Source: a virus. Taken from it: a stretch of 57,683 nt of DNA. The notes under the pieces are model-generated. The model worked only from the letters and a program-made list of their open reading frames with translations, ran no database searches and was not told where the DNA came from. Both the position numbers and the translations under genes were made by a program. Positions 37,143-46,400 of this stretch are shown piece after piece; position 1 is the first letter of the stretch; each line of letters opens with the position of its first letter. Location: IMG/VR virus record IMGVR_UViG_3300044971_000875, positions 1 to 57,683 of that record. The stretch is one strand, 5' to 3'.

Positions 37143-38066
37143 CTATTTTAACATACTGGTAATGGAATTGTCAAACTTAAACTCCAGTTTTTTAATTGCA
37201 TCATCATCCATGTCGCCTATATCTTTATATTTTTTATCTATATACACAGAAGTAACAACAGGCCCAAGTCTTTTAATTAACTTATCTCTCATTATTATTC
37301 CTGCATCATCGTTATCTGCAATTAAAACAATGCTATTAAAATACTTTTCTAATAGTTTTATCTGTGCTGCAGAAACATTAGCACCCAGCGTAGCAACCGC
37401 AGGGAATCCTACTTGATCTAACCTAATTGCATCAAATGAAGACTCTACTACATAGACAATACTTGAAGTCTTTATTCTATGTAAATTAAATAATGTTTTA
37501 CCTTTTGGCAATCCAGGTGTATTTTTAAATTCTTTTCCTTCAACAGTTCTAGCCACAAACCCTATACACATTCCATCTGGGGAGTGTACTGGTATTGTTA
37601 CTGAATCTTGTTTTTCTGAATACCCAAGATTAAACTTATTAATAGAGTCTTTTGTAATACTTCTTCCTTCAAAATATCTAACTGCTCTTGGAGACTCCAA
37701 TGCTTGATTAGTTAATCTTTTAATAAGAAGTTCATCGTACTGAATAAATTCTGGTTTTTCAACTAATGCCCTGTTTACTGAATCCTCAATACTTGTCTCT
37801 TGTTCTTTGCTTTTAATATACCTAATTGATTCAAAGTATGTTCTATTAGATGTGTGCATTATAAATTCAATAAGTGTTTTTGTTGTCTGGCATCCAAAAC
37901 AAAAAAACATCCCATGATCTTTTGATACTTCTCCAGCAGGAGTTCTATTGTTATTGTGATATGGACAAAAAACAATGTAGTCAGTTCCATACTCTGCTTC
38001 AATGTCAATTCCAGCGCCAGTTAGTACACGACGTACCTGTTCTGCAGTATACACATCTTTAACCAT
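37143..38066 (-). CDS. DnaG-type DNA primase
   Basis: The ATG at 38066 follows GAGGA and gives 307 residues; an earlier in-frame ATG lies inside the helicase gene. A zinc domain (CPYHNNN, C34/H37; CFGC, C56/C59) is followed by a Toprim domain with IVYVVESSFDAIRL (Glu) and IVLIADNDDAG (DxD). It makes RNA primers for DnaE. It is shorter than bacterial DnaG and lacks the C-terminal helicase-binding part. Confidence 0.88.
   Translation of the reverse strand: MVKDVYTAEQVRRVLTGAGIDIEAEYGTDYIVFCPYHNNNRTPAGEVSKDHGMFFCFGCQTTKTLIEFIMHTSNRTYFESIRYIKSKEQETSIEDSVNRALVEKPEFIQYDELLIKRLTNQALESPRAVRYFEGRSITKDSINKFNLGYSEKQDSVTIPVHSPDGMCIGFVARTVEGKEFKNTPGLPKGKTLFNLHRIKTSSIVYVVESSFDAIRLDQVGFPAVATLGANVSAAQIKLLEKYFNSIVLIADNDDAGIIMRDKLIKRLGPVVTSVYIDKKYKDIGDMDDDAIKKLEFKFDNSITSMLK
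37145..37174 (-). promoter_or_regulatory. Leaderless promoter within the primase 3' end
   Basis: On the minus strand TTGACA (37174-37169), 18 bases, TAAAAT (37150-37145), then 7 bases to the ATG at 37137. Confidence 0.75.
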
Positions 38067-39285
38067 TTTTATCCTCATAGTCTTTATAGCGATAGTATCC
38101 TCTATCAAAGTCTACTTGAACTAAAAAATCACCCATAAAACCATTTCTATTTTTTCTAAATACGCATTCAATAATATCACTATTCGTAGCACGACCAAGA
38201 GCCATTACCCAGTCAGCATCATAGGCAATCTGTCTTGACCAAGCCGTTTGACCCAGTGTTGGTGGGCTAGATAAATCCTTAACATCATCTGGTGTAGCAG
38301 AAGAAATAGCCATAATTGGAACCTCTTCACTGATAGACATAAGTTTAAGTTCTCGTGAAAGGTTTTTCATTCGTACCGTTTCATTATCTGATTTTTGATT
38401 TGGAGACATAAGTTGTAAATAGTCAACAACAACAAAGTCTGGTTTATACTGATCAATTTTTCCACGTATAACCGAAGGAGTCACTTCTCCACCACTGTCA
38501 TTAGATATAATATGAAACTCTGGCTTACCCTGTAATTTATCTGCATGCCATTTTTTAAGCATATCAATCTCTACTTCGCCATTGCTAAGTTTACGATGAG
38601 ACCAAAGACCTTCACCCATAATTGCAAATACACGATTACGAACTTCTGTTTCAGACATTTCAAGACTTATGACTAGTGGGCTACGACCCTGTTTCCAAGC
38701 CTGTACAGCGAAATACAAGGCCAGCCAAGACTTTCCAATACCTGGGTATGCAAGGAAGACTCCAAGTTGTCCTGGCATAATTCCAGAAGGTAAATAGTTA
38801 TCAAACCCTGGAAGCCCAGTTTTAATTCCAACCTGTCCAAGATCCTGCATTTTTTTTACATTTTCAAAATAAGCAACTGCAGAGTCAAGGTCTGTTACCT
38901 CAATATCTCTAATTGCAGCAGTATTTTTTTTAAGTTCTGATGTCTTGGTAATTAAATGTTCAAGAGCATTATTACCATTACCGCTTTGAACTTCACCTGC
39001 TGCATTTCGTAAAATATCTTTAAGGCTATCATTTAAATATTCTGATTGTAATTCTTCAAGATGGTGCTTAGTTGCACCAACCCCCTCTACTGGATTAAAA
39101 TCTCTAAACTTTTCTACAACTAATGATGTTGGTGGAACCGATTGGTTATTTTCTGAATACTGTCTAATAAAATTCCAGACATCGTTGTGAGTTCTTAAAA
39201 GATTATCAACATTGGCTTGTAACAATACATGGATTTGTTTATCATTTAATACTGCTGTAATTAATTTTGCTTCTGTATTATTCAC
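38059..39285 (-). CDS. DnaB-like replicative helicase
   Basis: This 408-residue hexameric helicase has an N-terminal helical domain (about 1-120), then GVFLAYPGIGKSWLAL (Walker A, 181-186), SPLVISLEMSE, PDFVVVDYLQLMSP (Walker B) and AYDADWVMAL (arginine-finger region). It unwinds DNA ahead of DnaE. It overlaps the primase start by 8 bases, so both are made in step. Confidence 0.9.
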   Translation of the reverse strand: MNNTEAKLITAVLNDKQIHVLLQANVDNLLRTHNDVWNFIRQYSENNQSVPPTSLVVEKFRDFNPVEGVGATKHHLEELQSEYLNDSLKDILRNAAGEVQSGNGNNALEHLITKTSELKKNTAAIRDIEVTDLDSAVAYFENVKKMQDLGQVGIKTGLPGFDNYLPSGIMPGQLGVFLAYPGIGKSWLALYFAVQAWKQGRSPLVISLEMSETEVRNRVFAIMGEGLWSHRKLSNGEVEIDMLKKWHADKLQGKPEFHIISNDSGGEVTPSVIRGKIDQYKPDFVVVDYLQLMSPNQKSDNETVRMKNLSRELKLMSISEEVPIMAISSATPDDVKDLSSPPTLGQTAWSRQIAYDADWVMALGRATNSDIIECVFRKNRNGFMGDFLVQVDFDRGYYRYKDYEDKNG

Positions 39286-39586
39286 TAATCCACTTTCTTG
39301 CTAGTTTTCTTCGCTCTTCTCGTTCTTTAATATCTTGCTCTACTTCTATTTTACCATTAAGAATTTTTTCTGCATTGTATGCAAAATAATTCCAAGTAGG
39401 ATTTTCCGCTATCTTAAAATAATAATCTAATAAATCATAACATTGAGAAATGCTATAAGATTCAACAAGAGCATCTGCAGCCCATTGTTCAACATTAAGA
39501 TTCATGTTGCTTTTGGCTTCATATCTTTGTAGATGCAACTTATTGTATCTACTGAGCAAAGCCATACGGTCTTTGCGTTCAGCCAT
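39278..39586 (-). CDS. Possible helicase partner
   Basis: This 102-residue protein is helical with MALLSRYNKLHLQRYEAKSNMN, EQWAADALVESYSISQCYDLLDYYF and WNYFAYNAEKIL. It overlaps the helicase by 8 bases and ends in a basic helix (KEREERRKLARKW). The tight link suggests a helicase loader or primosome partner, but no known loader motif is seen. Confidence 0.65.
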   Translation of the reverse strand: MAERKDRMALLSRYNKLHLQRYEAKSNMNLNVEQWAADALVESYSISQCYDLLDYYFKIAENPTWNYFAYNAEKILNGKIEVEQDIKEREERRKLARKWISE

Positions 39587-39798
39587 TAGTCGTTACTGTC
39601 GGCCTCTGACTCGGCTTCTTTAACTTTTTCTGTTAACTTTTCTTCAACAAATTTATAAATTCTTTCAAAAGCCTGCTCTGTATTTTCATCATCACGCTTA
39701 GAATCAACTACTCCAAAATCAAATCTTAATGACTGAAAATTACCTAGATTAAGCGTATATCCAAGTGCTACAGATATTTTTGTATTTTCGTTTTCCAT
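39586..39798 (-). CDS. 70-residue beta-helix protein
   Basis: The ATG at 39798 follows GGTGGGG; the track of the frame before it overlaps the HTH gene. The product has strands TKISVALGYTLNLGNFQSLRFDFGVVDS, then a charged helix AFERIYKFVEEKLTEKVKEAES. Similar proteins occur in phage replication clusters. Function unknown. Its stop and the next start share TAATG. Confidence 0.65.
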   Translation of the reverse strand: MENENTKISVALGYTLNLGNFQSLRFDFGVVDSKRDDENTEQAFERIYKFVEEKLTEKVKEAESEADSND

Positions 39799-39817
39799 TA
39801 CCCCACCATTTCTGCTA

Positions 39818-40360
39818 TTAAATATTCTCTGCCCAAACAGGAATAAATCTACCATCTTCTGTCTTCGTATATGTAAGTATACCGTCTCCCATTCGCCGTG
39901 TCAATTCTTGGCTTGTAGGAGTCATATTATTTGTTATAAGTCCATCTTTTCTTGGTTGCCCTATATGTATAGTAGCCAGTATAGCACGAATGTCCTTTAC
40001 CATGCTTTCTGAATAATATGACCTTATTCTAAAACCACGTTCGCCATTTAACTTTGATCCAACTGGTAATGGAATTACACCGTTTTTCATTAATTTAGGC
40101 ATATACTTTCTATGACGATTAATCAATTTAGCAGTCTCTGCTACGGTGTAGGCTCTTTCTCTTTTTTTTCTAAAATCTGAACGTAAACAAGTTTCAAGTC
40201 TATCTTTAGTTATATTATAAACAGAAACCATGCCAGTAGATCGTGAACTATGATGAAGCCTTACAAGATCTCCATTAAGAAACCATATTTTTTTATTTCC
40301 TTGTATTACAGTTTCGTTATTGTATGCTTGGCTCTGAATGATTCCTTTGCTAGTAACCAT
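39818..40360 (-). CDS. MerR/Xis-like HTH DNA-binding protein
   Basis: This 180-residue protein has AYTVAETAKLINRHRKYMPKLMKNGVIPLPVGS, a MerR/excisionase-like winged helix (about 70-105). A short beta N-terminal part (KKIWFLNGDLVRLHHSSRSTGMVSVYNI) comes before it, and DIRAILATIHIGQPRKDG after it. It probably regulates phage transcription or replication. AAGGTAG precedes the ATG. Confidence 0.7.
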   Translation of the reverse strand: MVTSKGIIQSQAYNNETVIQGNKKIWFLNGDLVRLHHSSRSTGMVSVYNITKDRLETCLRSDFRKKRERAYTVAETAKLINRHRKYMPKLMKNGVIPLPVGSKLNGERGFRIRSYYSESMVKDIRAILATIHIGQPRKDGLITNNMTPTSQELTRRMGDGILTYTKTEDGRFIPVWAENI

Positions 40361-40497
40361 CTACCTTCTTCGCTTTCTGTTGGCGGATGAAAGAATTTTC
40401 TTAATCCACATATAACACAATATGTTTCCATATGCTGGATACTACTATATTGTCTGTCAACAAGTACTCTACCCCTACATTTTTTACAAAAAATCAT
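40306..40497 (-). CDS. 63-residue zinc-ribbon protein
   Basis: It has C4-x2-C7 (FCKKCRGR) and C27-x2-C30 (YCVICGLR), a zinc ribbon, then a variable tail overlapping the start of the HTH gene by 55 bases. This large overlap means either strong coupling or that the last part is not conserved. A transcription or replication accessory is possible. Confidence 0.65.
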   Translation of the reverse strand: MIFCKKCRGRVLVDRQYSSIQHMETYCVICGLRKFFHPPTESEEGRWLLAKESFRAKHTITKL

Positions 40498-40507
40498 TGT
40501 TTTATTC

Positions 40508-40948
40508 TCAGTTTGGAATTCCGATAATAATTAAGTGTACTGATAAAGATAGGTCACCAGAGGTACCAAACCTTACAACGCCTTCAACTCTTGTTTCTGT
40601 AACGCTTTTTAAAACAATATTCACGTTTTGTCCTGCTGGAGTACCTCTAGTATTAACTGGTGTTGCTGATACTATTGGTGGATATTTAAAGTCTTTAAAG
40701 TCATAAGTAAATGTTCTTTCGTTTCCCGCTGAAACTGTGGAGTTATTTGCAACTTCAACCAAACCGCCAACTATTCTTGTGTTAGAAGTTTGCACCTCTG
40801 CCTTACCCGCACTTGCTGTATCAATAATTGTTTTACTTGTTTGCTTAGAAGCAACATTTGTAGAAAGGTCGTTTACAGCCTCAATCAATTGATATAAATA
40901 TGTAACATCAAGAGGTTGCCCTCTTTCTGGTAGTGGTACTTTTGCCAT
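40508..40948 (-). CDS. Tail-fibre-type structural protein
   Basis: This 146-residue protein has a short helix (LDVTYLYQLIEAVNDLSTNVASKQ) and a beta domain with Thr/Val-rich strands (STVSAGNERTFTYDFKDFKYPPIVSATPVN, GVVRFGTSGDLSLSVHLIIIGIPN). This is the form of the C-terminal part of phage fibres and their trimer ends. It is the last gene of the tail block. AGGAGG precedes the ATG. Confidence 0.65.
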   Translation of the reverse strand: MAKVPLPERGQPLDVTYLYQLIEAVNDLSTNVASKQTSKTIIDTASAGKAEVQTSNTRIVGGLVEVANNSTVSAGNERTFTYDFKDFKYPPIVSATPVNTRGTPAGQNVNIVLKSVTETRVEGVVRFGTSGDLSLSVHLIIIGIPN

Positions 40949-40964
40949 TTATTCCTCCTATTTT

Positions 40965-40973
40965 ATTATACCA
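40965..40973 (-). promoter_or_regulatory. Extended -10 box before the last tail gene
   Basis: TGGTATAAT (40973-40965, minus strand), with AGGAGGA and the ATG at 40948 after it. No clear -35. It overlaps the stop of the preceding gene. Confidence 0.45.
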
Positions 40974-41391
40974 AAGAAACTAAGCCAGAATTGTATATTT
41001 GCAAATTGGCATTTAATGTTTTTTCAGATGATTCAACTTGAATAATTACACGTACATTTGTGGTTCCAGTTTTAATAAATTGATATGAGTGAATTGGTGT
41101 TGTCCCATGATAGGTTGCCGTAGCCCCATCAAATCCAACAAAAACATCATACTTTGGTCTATTTAATTCATCTCCCCATACTGCACTAATAACCGAGGTT
41201 GAGACCTGTATGGCTCCAGCAACGCTGGTAATTGAGTCATCTAATACAAGATTTATTGGAGACCATTGAGAGGTTCTGTTTTTATCTTCAGAAACAATCC
41301 TATATCTAAAAACGTATCCAACTTTATCATGATCTAGTGCTGGCAAAGATGTTTTTTTAATTATAACTTTTTTAATTCCTGCATCAGCCAT
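40966..41391 (-). CDS. Minor tail protein with fibronectin-like fold
   Basis: This 141-residue beta protein has VGYVFRYRIVSEDKNRTSQWSPINLVLDD, a fibronectin-type pattern, then YDVFVGFDGATATYHGTTP and NVRVIIQVESSEKTLNANL. It lies between two tail-fibre-like genes (TAATG overlap upstream), so it is probably part of the tail tip or fibre. Confidence 0.65.
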   Translation of the reverse strand: MADAGIKKVIIKKTSLPALDHDKVGYVFRYRIVSEDKNRTSQWSPINLVLDDSITSVAGAIQVSTSVISAVWGDELNRPKYDVFVGFDGATATYHGTTPIHSYQFIKTGTTNVRVIIQVESSEKTLNANLQIYNSGLVSLV

Positions 41392-42551
41392 TATGAATTA
41401 TTTCCACTAGAAAGATCTACTGAAAATCTAAATTCAACATAGTTACTGGTATTGGGACTCTTAACTATAGTTGCTGCGCCTGAAGTTTGAATAACTGAGT
41501 ATCCTGTTAATCCATAAAGTGGATTTACTGTAGCAACATTTTCTAGTTTTAAAGCATCTAGGGCTACATAATAGTTTCCCGATGGATTAACTCCATCAAT
41601 AACACATGCGTATATTTTAACTACAGAAACATCATTCCAATCAAATCCAGATGTTCTATATAGTTGTTGAAGTTGTTTTGTTACAACAAAGTACCTTTCT
41701 GTAGCAAAATCATGTTGTCCACCACTACTGTCATCTGCAACTTCTGCTTCAAGTCTTGCAAATTGTGTTCCACTTGTATTTTCAAATGAAACTAAAACTC
41801 TTGCTCTTTCTGGTTGAGTGCCAGCCCCATATGTTCCATCTCTATTTATTATTGAAAATGCCAATCTTAGTTCATCTGTTGGAGCATTTCTTGTAAAGTC
41901 AACCGTTGCTCCGCTTAATCTAATATAGTTTGATCCTGCTCCTATTTGAAAAGTATCTTGTGTTGGACCGCTATCTGATTCAATATCAAGATCAGCCTCA
42001 TTGCCTTTTATCATAATTACATTATTTAAAAATCTTGGTCTTTCATATCTTGCAACTCTTGGTGATTTAAAAAATATTGGGTTATCTGCGTTTGTTTGAA
42101 ATACTGGATTTGCTATAGCGATAATGTTGTCATAGTTTGGGGCATCTAACGCATTGGATTCTGTATTAATTGCTACTGCAGATGCTGCTGTTACATATTG
42201 CCAGTTTTCTGTTTGTGTAAAAGCAAAAACTGTTTTACTATCATATGCTCCCGCAGATGGGTTAGAACCTGCAGAATATATTCCAATTTCAGATATTTCA
42301 TATCTTTCTTCTGTTGGTAGTTCTGCTGTCAAAACAATTTTATCTACACCGTCTTCGTTTACAAAGCCTCTAGAAGATATTGGAACACGAAACATTTCAA
42401 AATTTAAATTTGTTTTTGTTGAATAGTCGCCAATTTCATCGGCAGTATCTAGTGGGGTAGCACCACAACCAATAGCAATATACGAGGCATAGGCAGGGGC
42501 CTGACCAAGTAAATATTTTGCAATAATAGATTTACCAGTATTAGTTATCAT
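41391..42551 (-). CDS. Minor tail / baseplate protein
   Basis: This 386-residue protein begins MITNTGKSIIAKYLLGQAPAYASYIAIGCGATPL, a start typical of phage tail-fibre and baseplate proteins. A beta-rich central part (DKIVLTAELPTEERYEISEIGIYSAG) resembles the 'phage tail-collar-like' N-domain, and a C-terminal carbohydrate-binding-like region follows. The ATG overlaps the previous stop (ATGA). Confidence 0.75.
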   Translation of the reverse strand: MITNTGKSIIAKYLLGQAPAYASYIAIGCGATPLDTADEIGDYSTKTNLNFEMFRVPISSRGFVNEDGVDKIVLTAELPTEERYEISEIGIYSAGSNPSAGAYDSKTVFAFTQTENWQYVTAASAVAINTESNALDAPNYDNIIAIANPVFQTNADNPIFFKSPRVARYERPRFLNNVIMIKGNEADLDIESDSGPTQDTFQIGAGSNYIRLSGATVDFTRNAPTDELRLAFSIINRDGTYGAGTQPERARVLVSFENTSGTQFARLEAEVADDSSGGQHDFATERYFVVTKQLQQLYRTSGFDWNDVSVVKIYACVIDGVNPSGNYYVALDALKLENVATVNPLYGLTGYSVIQTSGAATIVKSPNTSNYVEFRFSVDLSSGNNS

Positions 42552-43414
42552 GAGGCGTAGTCTCCAAGATCTGCTTCATATATTGTACCACTTACGCTAA
42601 TCTGTGTTTCTATTTGTTCATCAGGATTTATATTAATAAATTCAATAATTAAGTCTCCTGTTGCGTTAAGGTACACGTTTTCTCCATTAGTCCCGTTGCC
42701 AGTTTCTGGAATTTTGTCCTCTAATTTAATTGAAAATCCAGCAAAAAATTTATCTGAGGTTTGTTGAAGACTAATAATATTGTTTGAATTATATATTTGT
42801 TGAATGGCTGAAAGGTTTTTAATTGGTTGATATGATATTTTTTGACCATTAACAATATCAGACCTTGTTATATTAATTAATTCTTGTCCGCCAATATTTT
42901 CAAATATTTGATCAAACATTCCGTCTGTTGTAACAACTTCTTCATCAAATAAAATAATATCTAATGTTGCAGTTTTAACTGGTGGTGGAGGTGGAGAGAC
43001 TGTTACTGACAAGTTTGGAGTTTGTGGTATTGCAACTATTGCACCTGTCATAAAAGTAGTTTGTCCTGTATTTGCAACTACAGTTTCTTGCTTAACTTTT
43101 CCTGGTTCAGATTCTTTTTTAACTGTTGCTGGCTCATACCCAGTTGCTGTACGAACAGTTCCCATCGGTATAGGTCCAATAAATAATTTATTTGATGATG
43201 TTGACTGAACAGCAGAAGATTTTGTAGGAACTGTTTGAGTTTTTGCGATTGGCGTTGGGGTAAAATTTAGACGATCTTCTCTTATGTTTGCTTTATTAGC
43301 ATCTCTCTTTGCTTCAACAGCAATTGCTTCGGCTTTTTTTGCTGCTTCTCTTTTTTCAAATTCTTTTCTTACGTTTGGCACTCCAGCAGAAGTAGGAGTA
43401 AATGGTTTTGCCAT
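42548..43414 (-). CDS. Tail-associated protein with disordered N-terminus
   Basis: This 288-residue protein starts with a basic/Ala-rich, probably disordered part (FTPTSAGVPNVRKEFEKREAAKKAEAIAVE), then a Pro-rich hinge (VSPPPPPVKTATLDIILFDEE). A beta domain follows with TGDLIIEFININPDEQIETQISVSG at the end. It lies between the 1502-residue tail protein and the fibre genes, so it may connect them. Confidence 0.65.
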   Translation of the reverse strand: MAKPFTPTSAGVPNVRKEFEKREAAKKAEAIAVEAKRDANKANIREDRLNFTPTPIAKTQTVPTKSSAVQSTSSNKLFIGPIPMGTVRTATGYEPATVKKESEPGKVKQETVVANTGQTTFMTGAIVAIPQTPNLSVTVSPPPPPVKTATLDIILFDEEVVTTDGMFDQIFENIGGQELINITRSDIVNGQKISYQPIKNLSAIQQIYNSNNIISLQQTSDKFFAGFSIKLEDKIPETGNGTNGENVYLNATGDLIIEFININPDEQIETQISVSGTIYEADLGDYAS

Positions 43415-43415
43415 A

Positions 43416-46400
43416 TTACACCTCCGCTAAATAAATAGTCATATCTGGACCATTTATTTTTCTTGTATATTCAATATTATAAACTATAAATCTAGAGTTA
43501 TCTGAAGTAACCAAATCTAAATTATTAGAATCTTTATAGTTAATTGTTAGTATATCTCCTAGTTGAATTGTTGGAGTTGCAAATATTTTTAAACCGATTA
43601 ATTTTTTAGGAAACATAAGTTTATTTATTGTCCAGCCCATTAAATTTTCTGCATCATCCTGTGTTTGTATGTATGGGGTATCTAAAGTAAACTCGTTATT
43701 TCCGTAAATCATCCTGCTTCTTTTAATTTCATCAAACTTTTGTTTTTCAACTTGTGGAGAAACAATTTGAGAAGATCCAGTTAATAATGGATTAGAAAAA
43801 TTGCCACGTTTTTTAAAGTACTCGTCAACAGTTAATTCATGAGTGGTATCCTGTGTAAATGTTATACCCTGAATTCTTAAATAATTACCGCTTGTCTCAT
43901 CAAGATTTAATGCTGTGTCTGTAGCGTTAAATATTAAAAACTCAGCACCATATGAGTCTGCATAAAAGCCAGATGAAACATATCCCTTAATGTTATTAAA
44001 TGTTGGCGATAATTTGGCATAAAGCGCAGGGTATGCACGATCATATTTAATATCAAAATAGGCGCACTCTCTCATTATTGAGCCAAATTCATCAAAATAT
44101 AAATTATATTTAGGTGGTTGTTGAGAACTAATTCCAGATAAATAAGTTGCCTGAACAATACCACTCATTGCATATTTTCTTAAAGACTCACTAGCGCTTA
44201 TTTCGTTGTCGCCAAAGGCGGAAGATAGCGTTTCTCCAACTGTAAATACAGTATTTTGAGAATAGTTTTGAGATAGAGCGTATATGTTTTCAAACATTAC
44301 TCTAGATGATCCACGGACAAACGGAGCCATATTATTATATATTGGAAGTGGATCTGGATCATCTACAACCTTAATTAATTGATTATTAATGTATAAATAA
44401 AATCTTCTTATTTTTCCTATATCTTGGTACTCTACTGCTAAATCATATACCGTTGGATTTTCTTCGCCAGTCATTCTATATTGGCCAGTAAACCTTCCAT
44501 CGTCAACTATAATTTTTGATAGACCTCCATAAAGTTTTACAGGAATTGCATCATTATTTGATGCATCTTTTTTAATTTTATAAAATACAACGTTGTTGAT
44601 AGAAATGTTTGATTTATTTTCTTTGTCTAATTTTAAGTATGACTCTATATTGTCTTCTGTTAGTGCAGCAATTTCAAAATAGTACCCATTGTTAGTGGTT
44701 GGATTAAGCAATACTGCAAGGCCACCTGAGCCACCACCAATACTTACGTTTTGGTCTGGTTGAACTCCAGCAACTTGATAATATGTTGTGCTTCCGTTTG
44801 GCGTTTGACTACGGCGTTCGTTATTTTCAATTTTTCCAATAATACGTATTCTTGTTCCAAAATGTTTGTAGGAATTGTCTAATTCTTTATAAACATAAGA
44901 AACTAGATTAATTGGAGTTTCTGTTGTTTCAAAAGTTGGACCATTCATTACTAGCGCTGATGATTGAATTGTTCCAGTTTTAGGAGATGTAGTTGAATTA
45001 ACTGAAGTTTCTGTTGTATAACTTGAAGACATAAAATTTTTAATTGTTCCATTTCTTAAAGTTTGTTGAGCCTTAGAATTATTAACTCCTGCTGCCCCAG
45101 TAGTAGTTGCTGGTAAAGAAATATCTTCAAGTAGGGTGGTTGTAAATAAATATTCAGTTTGCATTTCACAACCTCTAACATAAGAATTGTCTGACCAATA
45201 AGAATTTATTCCAGCCGTATGATCTGTTATAGTTGTTCCAAATTGAGCACGACCATGCTCATAAACTGCACCATTTTGTAAGCGAGTAATACCTTCAATT
45301 TCTTCATAAAATGGAACTGTATAAATCCTTATTAAGCCAGTCGGATATATTTTTCCATTAAACGGTAGTGATCTAAAAAAATTTTGATATTCTTGATTAT
45401 TTGTAATCCACACATTGCTACTACCTTGCTTATGAGATGCCCTCCATGCCTGAATTTCTTCACCCTTTTGTGCTTCTGTAATTTCTCCATTTGCAACCTT
45501 CTTGTCTAATCCATCAATAACACCTGTTGGGGCTAGTCTTCCAGGTAAAACTATTTGTGGTTTAGAGTCATCTAGATTTATACCGTCCGATAATATTGGA
45601 TACCAAATTGCAAGAGTAACGTTAAATTGGGCAGCATCATATCTAATAACTTCTCCATTAGAATAAAAATATCCTTGGTATCTTGTAAGCCAATAAATAT
45701 TTTCTCCAACATCAAAAACATTGTTTACTATTTTATGATTAACTACGCTTGGTGCAGATGCAGTAAGGTCCGAACTTAATGGCATTGCACCCAAAACATA
45801 TTTTCCTTGTTTAGACGCAACTTCATTAATTGTTTTAGTTGAGTCTGTTCCAGATACTTCCCATAAAAGTGCAGGTTTGTAGATCCAAGTTTTGTCTATA
45901 TCAATCATACTTGCTTGGCGAATAGAACCATATGATCTTTGTATATACCTAGTAGTGTAATTAATTTTTCCATTATTATAAACTTTTTTGTCTTGTGAGG
46001 CAATTGAAATAATGTTTGGAAGTGTTCCAGATGAAAAATTTTCAACAATACCACTAATAGATTGGTTGTTAGTTCCAGATAAAACCATGCTGGATGCTCT
46101 ATCATTTAAATTTGGAAGCATGTAATTTTTGCTCATTACAATAAAATTATTGTATTCATCAAAAAACATTGCTGTTTGTGTAGAAACTGCAAGTTGGTTT
46201 AACACTTCTGCTACCGTTTGGTCTGGAGCAATAAAAAAATATGGAATGATTGGATCTGGCTCATTAACTGTTCTATAAAATGCATAGTTGCTAAATCCAA
46301 TGTAATCAAGGATTAAACTAATTGCATAACTAAGTGATACTTCTGTTACTAACATTCTTGGAGCAGGCATAGATTCTAAGAAAAAATAAAAATCTCTTAA

